Source: Marisa cornuarietis
Taxonomy: Eukaryota; Mollusca; Gastropoda; Architaenioglossa; Ampullariidae
DNA: 64,000 nucleotides
NCBI GenBank assembly: GCA_004794655.1
Contig: SMMW01000567.1
Span: 2,271,001-2,335,000 of the forward strand
Direction: 5' to 3'
Numbering within the stretch: position 1 is the first letter of the stretch; each line of letters starts with the position of its first letter. Shown piece after piece: positions 24,105-36,111 of the stretch. The translations under genes were made by a program, and so were the position numbers. Under the pieces are notes generated by a model. That model worked only from the letters and a program-made list of their open reading frames with translations. It was not told the origin of the DNA and did no database searches.

Positions 24105-24300
24105 AGGTCAGCTTTATGTGAGGTAGGCGCCAATCTGCTCTACCTCGCTGCCTTACCTTCTCCAACCCTCTTAGGAGCCAGGTACCCATTCCCGCTAGCT
24201 GGATCGACTGAGGGACGTTTGCTGCCTTACACGGGTATCGAACCAGCGCTTCTCGGTTGGGACGCCACTCGATTATAAGCATTTCCACATCCACCGTGTT
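24105..24300 (-). mobile_element. SINE-like element on the minus strand
   Basis: On the - strand GCGCTGGTTCGATACCCGTG contains a near-perfect B box (GGTTCGATACC). A body with CCTCAGTCGATCCAGCTAGC and GGGAATGGGTACCTGGCTCC follows. The 5' head is worn and no target duplication was found. Confidence 0.4.
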
Positions 24301-24665
24301 CTGAGTAATTGAAAGTATGTCCTTTCGTGAAGTAGCGGATGACAAAAGCTTATAAAAATAATCATGTGATCGTTGACTTACAGAATTAAAACGAATTGTT
24401 GAAGGTTAACACGTGAAATTCCTGCTCAGATTAGTTCTTGGAAATAAATGCAATAGTTCAAATCACTTTTTTTTCATTCGTCTGACAAAAATTGTGTGAA
24501 ATATGTCGGAAAAGAGCAGTCTGTTTTCTGATTTTAAGACTCTTTGCATATTCAGAATATTAGCTTCAAACTCTTTCGTCGGATCTCAGATGTTGTCTGC
24601 CCTTTTCTCCATTTGGATGTTGTCTGTCTTTTTTTCATTTGCCTTCTTGCGCTGTTCCCACCTAG

Positions 24666-24742
24666 ATGGTCCTTGGAAGTCATCATTATACTGAGATGTG
24701 TCCATGGTCCTTGCAAGTCATACTGCTATTGAGATGTGTCCA
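24666..24742. repeat. two tandem copies of a 38-bp unit
   Basis: ATGGTCCTTGGAAGTCAT...GAGATGTGTCC is followed by ATGGTCCTTGCAAGTCAT...GAGATGTGTCC. Confidence 0.8.
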
Positions 24743-25025
24743 TATTAGAATGTCAGGGATCAGAGATACAGCCCCTGACTGGTTAAGAGTGTGTAGTTTG
24801 CTGAAAGCGAAAAAACGCGTGTGATTTAAGGAATGTTAGGAATGGAGTTAGCCCCCTTGTATGTTTTAAGCGGCAGGGATAGTTCCCCTTTTAAAGTACG
24901 CTTGTGAGAATGGTTTAGAATGTAGAGGGCGTGACGTAAAACGAGGAATGACGTAGGGTGTCGTCTGCTAGAGGAGGAGAGAAAGCGGGTGGATTTTGGA
25001 GAGAAAAGGAAGGTCGTCTGCGTCT

Positions 25026-25125
25026 GGAGTATTGCGGTGTGTTTTGAGATTCCCAGTTGCTGTGTGTTCTGCTGGGTGGATTCTGTTAAACGGAGTATTG
25101 CTGTGTGTTTTGGTCAGTTGATTAT
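25026..25125. repeat. diverged direct repeat of about 68 bp
   Basis: GGAGTATTGCGGTGTGTTTTG recurs 67-68 bp later as GGAGTATTGCTGTGTGTTTTG, both ending in a CAGTTG segment. Confidence 0.6.
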
Positions 25126-25216
25126 CTTTGAGAAACTGTTTAGTCTGGACATTTGAAGAGGAGTGAATTTGTAGGAGAAACTGTAGTTCATGGAAGACGG
25201 ATGAATGGAGGATGGA

Positions 25217-25233
25217 GATATATATATATATAT
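25217..25233. repeat. (TA)n microsatellite
   Basis: About eight TA units. Confidence 0.9.
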
Positions 25234-25988
25234 CGTATGCCATTGATGTTGATATTCATGCTTAATTGTTGACATTCTTTGTGAGTTGGAGAAGTATTTG
25301 AATTGTGAGCTTACTTTTAAAAAAACAAACACGAATCGCTCACGATATTATAGAGATTTAGGAACCCACGTACAGGTCTTAGTACTTTGTTGCGTGAAAG
25401 AACACATGAGGAACCCCGCGTGGTCAGTGTGTGTTGTATGTCACCTGTCTGCACGTTGCGTGTCCCTGACATAGTTATTCACTCTACGTCTTTACCGAGT
25501 ACATTTTTTTCTGAGTACTTCATCATCAGTTCTGTGGTTAGTGTAAGAGGTACTCAGGATCACCCGGTAGCAGCCAGTATCCATGGTCTGCGTTCTTTTT
25601 TTCTAGTTTGCTGTATGGGTCTTGCAGGAAGAAAACTTTTAATTAGGAAATTCTCAGTATTTGGCACCTGGTCCCTATACATAAATTTGTGGAAGTTTGT
25701 TTTTCAAGGATTCAAAACTTCATTATTCTTATCATGAACACAGAGATGACATAGTATTGATCTGTACCTTTTTCTAGTCGAGGAGTGAACGAGTGTTTAT
25801 ACCATGTTTATCGGTTTATTTATGACCAACAACTGATCTTACCACAAAGCCAGATGAGCGCCTTATCTTAATGAGGATTGACCCCCATTCATCTTCTTAA
25901 TGACTGGTTTTACCACACACGCACAAAAGCAAGTTGAAGAACGTCTTCATGAGGCATGAAATCGTTTTTTTTTTCAATCTTAGTTGTT

Positions 25989-26630
25989 CTATAGTCTCTT
26001 TACCTCCTTTTTATCCTTCTCCTTCTCGCTCGTTTCGAATGTCATTGATACTTCTTGGCTGACATAGACAAGAGATCCTTTGGCCTTAACCTTCACCCCA
26101 GAAGCCACAAGCTGGAGGAGACATTCGCGACCCGCTGTCCTCCCTAATGAAGGCGCTTTCTTGACGGACGTGTGATGGGCGTCTTCCTTGTTTCCCTCTC
26201 CGGTGTGAACTTGATGACCTCCGATCGCGTGCTCCCCAAGCACCTTCTGAGACAGCGAGCTATTATTCAGCGCCGACTTTTTGTACCTAGGACCTTTAAA
26301 ACTTTCCTGACCTTTCCAGTACACCGAAGGCAGCGACGCGTATAATCTAACTAATTAAAGAATCTCTTTAGAGAGGCCGCCCGCTGTGATCGACCTTTGA
26401 GGTCTGCGAAATGAAAATAGAAGGGCACTGTGTATATCGTCGGCTTCGTCAACATCACTGTCATCATTGCTGAATGATGAATAATTAAACCAGTGTAGAT
26501 CTTTGTGTTGGGCAGTCCTTCGGAAATTCTTTGTTATCGACGGGAATAGCATAGTGTTCTCCTTGACTGTAATCAGAGCTCCGAGCCGGGTGCGAGAATA
26601 TCCTGACAGACGTCAAAACGAACGTTTTTC
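25989..26630 (-). pseudogene. unrecognised open frame broken by a single stop
   Basis: One - strand frame runs from a TGA near 26,630 down to the stop ending at 25,989, about 210 codons, interrupted only by a TAA at 26,357-26,355. The upstream half has ATG at 26,552 and an acidic stretch NDDSDVDEADDIHS. The downstream half is Lys/Ser-rich and ends EKEKDKKEVKRL. The composition is plausible for protein and not low-complexity. I do not recognise it. No signal peptide or membrane segment is seen. It could be a decayed exon, two exons separated by something I cannot resolve, or chance. An AG just after the stop (TTTAATTAG) is acceptor-like but weak. Confidence 0.2.
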
Positions 26631-29600
26631 ACATTTGGTCCGTGGAAGTGTTGCGATCTCCGCTTTCTTCCCAGATAACCACTCCAGACTGACACTGCGC
26701 ATGCTCAGGATGGCAACAGACACGCATCTGCTGACTTACAAGAAGTTGTGCATAATTCACCAAACTCGCTAGTTGCTACAAAACTATCCTTCGGGGGTTT
26801 TCCCCTATAAGAAACGGTGGGCAGAGGAGACCTATTCCGCATGTATCCCTGTGCGATTCCAATAGAAAGCTTAATTTAACCTTTTAGCCATACTGAACTG
26901 GGACATGGAGAAAATGTCCTGTTGCCAGCCTGTGTCTACGCATGTTGAGTTTGGAATGGTTATGTAGGCAGAAAGCTGAGCTCGTGACAACAGTCTGTTA
27001 CAGTACGGGCAACGACAGGTCGCTGTAGGGAACACCATTCCTCGTGCTCCTTTCGTGAGGACGCGTAGCATCTTTTTTGTGACCTTTTTTTCTCCCATAG
27101 CCAATTTTGATCTTTGTCTTGTCCTGTCTCTCAAGCCTTTTCTTTAATCCTTCCGTGATGATCAACTTCCGACTACGCTTTCCATCCTGGCTTCCTTACT
27201 GCTCCTTTACTTTTCTTTGTAACCGCACCAACAACAATGGCCACCTCTTTGTTGTCATTAGTGGTAGTCTTAATCTATGAGAGGTAAACTTCTTAAAATG
27301 GACAGGACATAACAAACGTGATTACACTGCTTGTCAGTTTGAAGAAAAGGTTAAAAAAATTATTTTAGTCGTTCATCTGTTTATTTAGGTCTTTGTATGA
27401 GCGAAACCGTAGAAGAAAAGAGCAGATCTTTATTAAGTACAGTGTGGAAGGGCGGAAAGTAGGCGTAATGAGTCGCCTGGGAGGGAAGAGTAGACCTAGG
27501 TGTAACAGAGTGAGCTGCCGTGCTGCGACACAAATGGTCGTTTGTTGTGCTCATGCCTTGGTTCGTGAGAGAACTGAAAGGTTCTATTGTGAACGGCAGG
27601 ATACAGCTCGTTTTCCATCAGAGGTTGTCATTTGCCGAACGGAAAGTATCGATTGCGGGACAAAATAGTCAGAGGTGCATTGGCGCCGTCGGCGGGTCGG
27701 GAAAGGCTGGCCTGTAATCTGTGACGGAGGTTTCTAGACTATTTGCCCGCCTGCGAACATGGGTCGCTGATCATTGGCACGGCTGCTCCAAGCAATTCGC
27801 CTCCTGCAACACGTTCCTCCAGCTCTGAGTTACAGCGGCTCAAACAAAAAGAACGCGAGTTTCTCTCTGCAATGTGCCCACTGCACCAAGGCTTTTTGCG
27901 ACGATGTTGCAGCGGCGAAGAATGGTTACCACGTTGTAGCTAAAGTTTAAAGGCTAAGCGACCTGTCAAGAACAAGAGACAAAAGACAGTTAAAGGCTAA
28001 GCCGAGTGAAACATTATTTTCAAATAAGTGGTTTGTGAGATACTAATTCCCAAGATCTAAACAAACAGTTTCGATCCTTTCCCGACAGAAGAACGGTTTT
28101 CCAGCATCAAAGTTTTGACCTGAGTTTCGGAAAGAGATCGAAACCTCATTTCACGCAACATCACAAAGATAAACATGTCGATTGGGCAGTCTCATTAGTA
28201 TATAGATGCTTGAAGCTGTCACATTGGCTGCTGTCTTCAGTGAGGTCAGGCTCTGGAATTCCGGTCGTTCCGTATGGGCTTTTTCAAATTGATTAGAGAC
28301 TGGCACCACATTTTTGTAACACACTAAGGGCAACACTCTGTTGTGTTAATTTTCCAGCAGTTGCAAGCTGAATTTCATATTTGACATAGGATGACCTTTA
28401 AGTGACTGAATATTTGCGAGACAAAAAGCACCACAGAAACAACTACCAGCAGAATAAAAAAGGAGTCAAAGCAGGAGTCATGACAACATCGTTAGCAAAG
28501 TCTGTCGACGAAGCAGCACAGGCAGGATACGGCTTCCACTCAGACAAAGACACCCAAAGCTATGCATCCCCAGCTCCAATATCTTTCTACACGTGCATGA
28601 ACGACATCACTATTCACGTTTTTCGATAAGATGGCAGAAGCAGATTCTTCACACCGAGGTATTGAGAAGAATTCACGAGCGGTGGTGAAGTAAAAGCCAG
28701 ACTCCTTTAGGAAGGTTCACGAAAAGAGATTTTTAACAGCAAAGAATAGTAAAGAAAACGGGGATTGTTAAGCCGGAGCCTGCAAAGAATTTCAACATGC
28801 TTAATCCTCTTGAGAATTCCACAGGGAAAAGAGGAAACACGCCCCACAGACTGGAAAAAAATCATCAGAAGAGAATGGAGGACCCTGTGTGGTGTGTTCT
28901 TGAGACTCTAGAGGACCTGGAATAAGCACCTTGAAAGAAGTCATCTGACCTGCGTAACTGTGATATCGCAGAGGGTTGGGGCTTGGCGGGGTTATATCAG
29001 GATGAAGCTAAAGTAATTCTTAAAGTTGATTACCTTCTCAGCTTTCTATCCTTTTTTTATATGTTTTCTTTCCTTCAGTCCCTTCGTTTGTGTCTCAGTG
29101 AGTGGGTACGAGAATACAAGTCCGTACGTTTATGATTAATTGAAAGCTGTTTAAGTGACTGATGGTTTTGAGACCATTGATCTTGACCATTCTACTCTGT
29201 CTCATTTAGCGCCTGTTCAGCTAACTTTCCAGCAACTGGCTTCCGCCTTCCGAGTTTTTACATGATGGCGTTCCACACTCATTCTTTATTGTTCACTTGC
29301 ATTTTGACAGGTCGCGCTTAGCGGTTGACTGATCTTCATGTCTTAGACTGACCATGGCTAAACCAAACAAAACAACAACAACAACAAAATCAGTAGGTAG
29401 GCGTGACCAAGCAAGCAATTTCGTTCAGCCAGTGGAGCATTTAAGCGAGAAAGCATGTTTCTACTCCTTAGTCGATTAGTGATTACGTTCGGAAAAGTAA
29501 TATGCACGATTTATTCCAGTCTCGGCCAGAGGTACACCGGGTACACTCGTCTTTATGTTGGATGAAAATCCATCCTTGGCTGGTAATAAGATCTGGGGAG

Positions 29601-29686
29601 AAATCTTTTCAGTTTCGAATCGTATGTTTGTAACAATCATGATATCAGTTTGTTGCCTAACCCTTTTTAAAATAAAAAAAAAGTTC
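26631..29686. other. no gene seen
   Basis: Only short overlapping frames, none recognised. Little simple repeat content, apart from a short A-rich run near 27,350. Confidence 0.4.
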
Positions 29687-29785
29687 TAAACGCTCCTACC
29701 AGTAAAAGTGACAATGTGCTGATTGATGGGATTTTAAACGCTGCTTCCAGTAGAGGTGTCAGGGTTTTGTGTTGGATGATGGTGT
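29687..29785. repeat. two diverged tandem copies of a 48-bp unit
   Basis: TAAACGCTCCTACCAGTAAAAG is followed 48 bp later by TAAACGCTGCTTCCAGTAGAGG. Confidence 0.65.
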
Positions 29786-30111
29786 CAGCTGGTTTCATAA
29801 TGTCAAAGGACTTATTTATGCAGAACACAATTTAAGTTAAAAACATTTAAGTGGCCTCTACAAAAACTTATTGATCCGCAGAGGGCGTTTGTGTCTTAGC
29901 TTATGGCCAGCTACATTTCCTGGCTTTTCAAAATTCCCTGAAGTAATTGCGCTTACTGTAGGACAAACTGTTCTGTTTTTCGCGACTTCTAGCTTAAAGA
30001 CTAACCCGAAACAGAGATGAGTTGCTGAGATGTGAAACAATGCCTTGCTTTCATTAGTCTATTACAAAAACACCATTTCTGCTTTTTCAAAGAAGAAAGA
30101 CACAAAAAATT

Positions 30112-30138
30112 ACACACACAGAGAGAGAGAGAGAGAGA
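30112..30138. repeat. (CA)n-(GA)n compound microsatellite
   Basis: CA units are followed by about nine GA units. The order differs from most compound repeats in this window. Confidence 0.85.
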
Positions 30139-30778
30139 ACACGCTAATTGACGAAGTCTAACTTCTTATGTTATGTTAATGCAAGATGGTTTTGAAGATA
30201 CCTCGCCAAAACAGGGAGACTACTTGTGAAACGCCATCAGAAATGGGTATTTGATCTCTTTCCAAAACATTGTTGAAAATTTCAGTTTTCAAAAACTTTG
30301 ATATCGCTAACCATGCAGAATTATTCACTCTGGATTTTAGAAGTTTAATATCTAGCAGAAAACAAAACTCAGTCACGAGCAAATAACTTTACATTCGGGT
30401 TGGCCTTTAACGTCGCTAGTCATTCCAGCTGAAGTATGTGATCCTTTGCTCCTCCAAATTGCCAACGACGTTTTGAAGAGTATAATTCTTTAATTAATAA
30501 ACGGGCATTTGTTACTGTCATGATTTTTAGACACTTTCTTTTCCAATTTTGTCTATGGAGACTGTTTACATTGCTGCTTTAAAAATATTTTAGCGAAATA
30601 AACTAGGTGTCCGGCATGAAAGGTTGGAGATCCTATTTTCTGTGTAACTCCGTAGGTGACTACAATGGGTGAAGTTCCGTTGAATGTTTTTTCTGGATGT
30701 CTATGTGCTTTATGAAACTGTTAAAGCATTTTATACTCCGCATTTTTCCTCTGCGATCATTTATCCCAGTTGTATTGA

Positions 30779-31210
30779 TTGGTGTACCTCCGCAACTTTG
30801 GCAAGTCAATGTGTCTTATAAAATACCTCGCTTTGCTTCTTGCCCTGACACTCCTCGTAATGATCAACTTCATTATTTTCAAAAGGAGGCGACATCAGCC
30901 TGAGAAGGAAAACAGGTGTTCAGATTGCTTTTCTAGTCCTTCTTCACCTTGCCTAGAAGGACAAACAATGCTGGTGAAATAAAGTTTGTTTCTCAGTGGC
31001 TGGAAGAAGCCGCTCCAAGCACAGACCCTTGACTGTCAGCAGGAATCGCAGCTGCCGCTTCAAGTACTGACCATTCTTCTCTTTAGCCTTTCAACAAATA
31101 ACAGACGGAATTTTGTGGGAACTTCATTGCTAGAGCGTCGAAAAGAAATAAACGAATTACTTGCATGCCTAAGGCAGGCAGTTTTCTTCATCAGGACCAA
31201 GACATGCTAG
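30779..31210 (+). pseudogene. unrecognised frame with a signal-anchor-like start, broken by one stop
   Basis: An in-frame TGA at 30,776 is followed by an open frame whose first ATG is at 30,809. It encodes MCLIKY, then a hydrophobic run of about 19 residues (LALLLALTLLVMINFIIF), a basic KRRRH stop-transfer-like patch and a polar tail, ending at TAA 30,980-30,982 after 57 residues. The same frame then continues open for another 75 codons to 31,210, with LLERRKEINELLACLRQA near the end. A short N-terminus, one membrane span and a basic patch are the layout of a type II Golgi-type or small single-pass membrane protein. A donor-like AACAG|GTGTTC at about 30,911-30,921 would make the first part an exon. 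Chance and pseudogene explanations remain open. Confidence 0.2.
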
Positions 31211-31491
31211 TTGTTCGCAGAAGTGCTTACGACTTCCTTGGGGAAACATCAAAGCAGTTTTTTGGTTAAGTAAGTAAATGACCCATAGAAATAATTTCCT
31301 ATTCCTCAGCTGATAAATCTTTTACCTTCTTGGCTTCGTCTGTGTTTCTTCGATGTGTGTGCCAAGTTTTTTTCATGTTTGCAGTCGTGGGCGAAAATAT
31401 GAAGCTAATGATAACTCTGTAAATAGCTTTACCTCACCTTTTTTTCGCGACAAGTCTTCTTTTCGTCTTACTGTTCTTTTTTGTTTTCTCA

Positions 31492-31525
<34 letters not shown>
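31492..31525. repeat. (CT)n-(CA)n compound microsatellite
   Basis: About eight CT units then about nine CA units, followed closely by a short (TTA)n run. Confidence 0.9.
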
Positions 31526-32831
31526 AGCTAACTTTATTATTATTATTATTTATTCTGCTAATATACTTTTTTATAGATCTGCTTTGAATTAACTGCGGTC
31601 TGTCGAGAGAATATAGAAGGTATTGAGTTTGCGAGGACTAAGCGACAACCAGACATCAAATGATCACTGACAATAATCTTGATTGATTCCAAATGAACAG
31701 ACTCTTTGGACCTCCTTTAGAAGGTAGTAAGAGGTATATGTCTGTGGGCTTAAAGCAGGCTTCGTATCGGTTACCATTGACTGCAAGTGGTCGAAGAGGT
31801 ACGGTTGTGGATGTCGGTAGCAACGATTTTTTCCCCTTTGAAACGGAAGGGAGTTGGTTGGCAACGACAAAGCTGTTCGATCCAGAAACCAATCCTTCAG
31901 CTGCGTTTGCAGCGCCCGATGAACTGGCTTACATACAGTCAGGACTGCCCCCCCCCACACCCCTGCGTGTCTTTGATGCGTGACACAACGCCAGGCGCTA
32001 GCTGAACGGTGAAGCGCATCAAATAGCTAAAATGGTCATCTTCGTATTATCTAAGAGGATCAGCAACATTGACGTCAGGATTGTACACGACACGCTTCTG
32101 TGGATACGTTTTCAATGCATGAGACAATGGGAAGCCTGAGATCATATGTTCATTAGACTTTTTTTTTCAAGCGAAAACTATTTTCTGCGCACGATTATGC
32201 TTGTAGTCGTGCATCTCGAGAACAAAAGAGATGTATTCTCCCGGGTGTAGGGAAATAGTGTCTTGCACCGAGCTCTGCTCAGTTATTTGGTACAAGTTTT
32301 CAACTCACATATCCTCTAGGCTTAACGAAGATCTGTGTCCCTAGCGCCTGGAATTCCATACTCGCTCCTTCAAGTTCGAGTGGGATCAGATAGAACCAGT
32401 TATGGGATATGCTTCACGAAAGTTGACCTGTGTGGTGCGCTGTAATCTAGGGCGCCAAGCTTGTCTATTTTGTGTGTGTGTCGCTGCGGTGCATAATAGC
32501 CTCACTCTGACGACAAAGCCACCTGGATCGGCCTCTTGTTCGCACCACTTATTAATTCCTAAAGGCTCTAGGAGTCGAAGCATGGCAGGGAATGTTAGAT
32601 CGGAATTAAGGTCGTGAGAAATGCTATCTCTATGATCAGGGTCGGTGGTTACAACTTGCATGTGCTTGTCTCGATTATGACAGTCGACCACTTTCGTCTG
32701 CCATTACGCATAAATCGTAAAGGAATTCGTTTGGGGTGGGGGCTGTGTGTGGAGGGTGGGGAGGGAAAATTAGCTTTTAGTGCACCGATCGATTGAATAC
32801 AACGCACGCAAAACGAGAGAGAAAGAGAGAC
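31526..32831. other. no gene seen
   Basis: Frames on both strands overlap at 31,660-31,983 without a recognised product. There is a C-run at 31,948-31,956 and a CRE palindrome at 32,070-32,077. Confidence 0.4.
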
Positions 32832-32865
32832 TGGTGGTGTTGGTGGTGGTGGTGGTGGTGGTGGT
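32832..32865. repeat. (GGT)n microsatellite
   Basis: About ten GGT units with early interruptions, preceded by a GA-rich stretch. Confidence 0.9.
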
Positions 32866-32869
32866 TACT

Positions 32870-33015
32870 TTACACTGCTAACGTTATGTCAGCAGAGTAG
32901 CCAGCCCTGAAAGCATAAAAAAGAGAGACAAGGTAAGATTTGAACACGGGACATCCGGCACTCCCTGTACTATTGACAAGCTCATAACCGCCTGTTCCAC
33001 TATCAGATCGCCCAA
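32870..33015 (-). mobile_element. tRNA-derived SINE with a different head
   Basis: On the - strand the head contains TAGTGGAACAGGCGGTTATG (A-box-like) and, about 45 bp later, GTGTTCAAATC (B-box-like). The body that follows has CAGGGCTGGCTACTCTGCTG, comparable with CAGGGCTAGCTGCCTTGCCG of the 11,918 SINE. The head is different from that element, so the two may share only the body. (GA)n and (GGT)n repeats abut its ends. Confidence 0.5.
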
Positions 33016-33875
33016 GAGAGAGAGAGAGAGAAGGAAGCAGTATACAGTAAAATCGTTGTAACACCCACTATTTCCCAGAGAGAAGTGTTCAAGTTTGAAT
33101 TTTTGGAATTAACTTTTCCAGGAGAAAAACTGAAGAACAGTTGTTTTTTTTTTTATTTCTTTGACATCGTTCCATCTCTGGTTCTTGGCAGCTGAACGAT
33201 TGCCGTACTGGCAGTATTTCAAGATCGTCGACAGTGCAAAAAGCCAGATGTGGAGTGTGGGTGGGGTGGAGGCAAACAGCAACGAAAATTGGTTTTGATC
33301 AGTCCATACGTCGCTGCAACGTAACCTTGCACGAGCGCTTGCACGAAGTCGTCCGTGCCCTCCCTGCCCTCTGCGGTTCTGGTCACCGCCCTTCTTTATG
33401 GCCGAATCGTGTGCACCGTTGTTAGCCGCGCAAGACAGCTCTTTCCTCCCAGGCAGCTCAGAATGTTGACAGCTGTCGCTGACAAGGGTGACATTAATGG
33501 ACAACAGTGCGCCCACTTCACAGGGCGCTGAGGAGCGAAGGCAACCGGAAATCGTATTTTCGTGTTGGAGGCGTTGTTTCATTAGCTTCCTCTGCCGTCC
33601 GTTTTCTCAGCTACACGTGTGGAAAGCCAGGATGGAATCCTGCCACTCTTTGGACTAAGCCTCACGACGATAATGGAACTACAGGACATGTAAAGAAAAA
33701 AAAAGTGTTTGATTATTTTTAAAAATGCCGGATGCAAAAGAAATTGTTTTCTAGCAAGAACGTGTAAACTACGTTGAAATATGTTTTTGAAGCAACGGTT
33801 TTCTTCTGACCTTTCGGCGCTCTGTACGTCATGTGAAGTGTGCAGTCTGGAATTCAACAGACAAGTTGTTTATTC

Positions 33876-33980
33876 CTCACCGTACTCACGAGTAACGTGT
33901 TATTACGTAGCTATTATATGATTTCTTGCTCACTCTACTCGCGAGTAGCATGTTGTTACCTATCTGTTATATGATTATAT
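33876..33980. repeat. two tandem copies of a 53-bp unit
   Basis: CTCACCGTACTCACGAGTAA and CTCACTCTACTCGCGAGTAG start the two copies; both end in TTATATGATT. Confidence 0.8.
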
Positions 33981-35815
33981 ACAACACAAGTGCTACGGTA
34001 CATTCATCTTGATTTCTTTTTTTCCAGCATTATCTCTGTCGAGGATTCTGTATTTGTACAGTTAATATTTATACCCATGATGGTTGAATACATACATCCA
34101 CTTTCTTTTTGGAATATTGGGCTAAAAAAAATTGCAATTTATTGCTTGCGTTTCTTCTAAAGTATTTATTATTTTGACTTATTTAGAACGTTCCAAAAGC
34201 TATTTTCCTCTCACTCTGCCTCTCTTTTCTTCCTCTCTCCATCTTTTCTTCTTTTTTTCTTTTAGTGCACAGAAAGAATGTTTCAAGAGTGAAAGATCTC
34301 ATATGTAAAAAAAAAGTTCATAACGTATAAATGTATTGATTGTATTTAATAACATTTATTTTCGCATGCTGTCATATCTTTGTGTGCCCTAAGAACGAAC
34401 TTAGTAAAGTTTACAGTGCTATAATTGTAACATGACCTATAATCGAGCCAAAGTATTGGCAGCGTGTCGCAGTTTTAAGACCCATGCTCGTGGTCATAGG
34501 TGTTCACGCCTAAATTGGAGCGACTTGTCATTGCATACATCACTAGCACCATTGAATATTGTGCGCATAAAGTCTTGGTTAGACTGCATAAATGCTTCAT
34601 TTATATTTCTTCACGTTAACTTGTCCTTAGAGCCTGTTCACTCTCTCAAACTTTATTGTTATTAAGATCGAATAGCACTTGTCCTACTGCTGATGCAAGC
34701 CAGCTCTGGGGTAAGTCACTCTGCGTCGCAGTGCACGTGCCCGTACACTCTTGGCTTTATGGTTCCGACTTTTCCTCGCCAATGCCTTTCAAGGTTGGAA
34801 ATGAAAAGGGCAATCTGCCATTCAGAGGCAATCAGCTGCGAAGTGCCTCTGTCGCAAATCGGTTGTTCCCTCCTAGTTTATTCCGTGGTGTCTCGATTTT
34901 TCATTTTGCGAAGTCGCTAGCCGAGGTCTCATGCATGGCAGTGCATCGCAAACGAGCCCCGGGTGTTAAGCTAACCTGTACCGGCTTGAAAACGACTGCT
35001 GCCTGGGGAGAGAACAGCCTTTCTGACGATGCAGTAACAACAACAACAACAACAACAATAAAAAACCCGCCCGTGATACATTATGCTGCTGACATAAATT
35101 TTCTCTTCCATCATCCATCTAGCTGGGAGCCGGAGATAAACTGATAAACAAACACGGAGAAGGAGGCTGTTATATATCCGCGCAAGTCGGTTTTGCACCT
35201 GCAAACGCGCGCATTCTTGCTGTTTTACACAAACACATTATAAGTTACTAAACGATGGTACAATAATCAAGATACGAACCCAGAATCTAACAATGCGAGC
35301 ACAAGATCACTTCAGCTTTTTAGAGCTGTGCATCAAAACATCAAATCTTAAAAATGTAACATGAAACTTGGAGAATAGAGAACAGAACGCCAAACTAAAG
35401 CCGAGTAAAAGTTTAACTTTTAGGACAGGCAGGAAATATAAATAGGCTTCAGTGACAACTGACACATTAATTAAATTAATAACATTTCAAGGGCGAATAC
35501 TCACTGTCTTTCACGCTTATTCCCACCCAAATAGGTGCCAGAGTCAAAGCATACCATATAAAATTCGGAGAAAAAAGAAAAAAAGGTGAAGTCATAGTTT
35601 TTTCCCTGATTAAATTACTTTTCCATGCACGAAAGTTTTTCTGTTATGCGAATAACTTTTTTAGCTCAAAAGGAAACCCTTCATTTTGAATCTGTTTACT
35701 TGCCCACGGTTTGGGACGGATTACCTTAGAGATTTATTTTTGACGGCAGTTAAGCAGCATTTTCCCCTTAGAGGTAAAGAAAGAAAAAAAGAAAAAGAAT
35801 AAGAAAAAAGAAAAA
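33981..35815. other. no gene seen
   Basis: A strong pyrimidine tract ending in TTTTAG lies at about 34,200-34,266, but the sequence after it closes quickly in all frames. A 162-codon frame at 34,656-35,144 starts at TTG, is unrecognised and ends in an (ACA)n run (35,036-35,059). A purine-only stretch rich in GAAA lies at 35,770-35,820. Confidence 0.35.
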
Positions 35816-36111
35816 GAAGAGCAAGCTAACAAAAATTGACTTATCACGAAGATGTCACATCATCGAAATAACACGAGCAGTCAAATTAATATCCTCCTTT
35901 GTTTTTTTTGTGGGATGTTGAGGAGGCAGTTGACAGCCAACTTAAAAGAAAAAGAGCAAGCTAACAAAAATTGACTTATCACGAAGATTTCACATCATCA
36001 GAAATAACACGAGCAGTCAAATTAATATCCTCCTTTGTTGTTGTTTTCTGGTTGTTTTTTTTTTTTTTTTTTGGTGTTAGATGTTGAGGAGGCAGTTGAC
36101 AGCCAACTTAA
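35816..36111. repeat. tandem duplication of a 135-bp block
   Basis: The block starting GAGCAAGCTAACAAAAATTG (35,819) recurs at 35,954, and both copies end AGTTGACAGCCAACTTAA. They differ by a few substitutions, and the second copy has a longer T-rich run with GTTGTTGT. Confidence 0.95.

Noticed and set aside
33109..33582. 157-codon minus-strand frame
   Set aside because: No motif; composition varies along its length, it runs into an A/T-rich end, and frames on the + strand overlap it.
34656..35144. 162-codon + strand frame
   Set aside because: Starts at TTG, runs through an (ACA)n repeat giving poly-Thr, no recognised domain.
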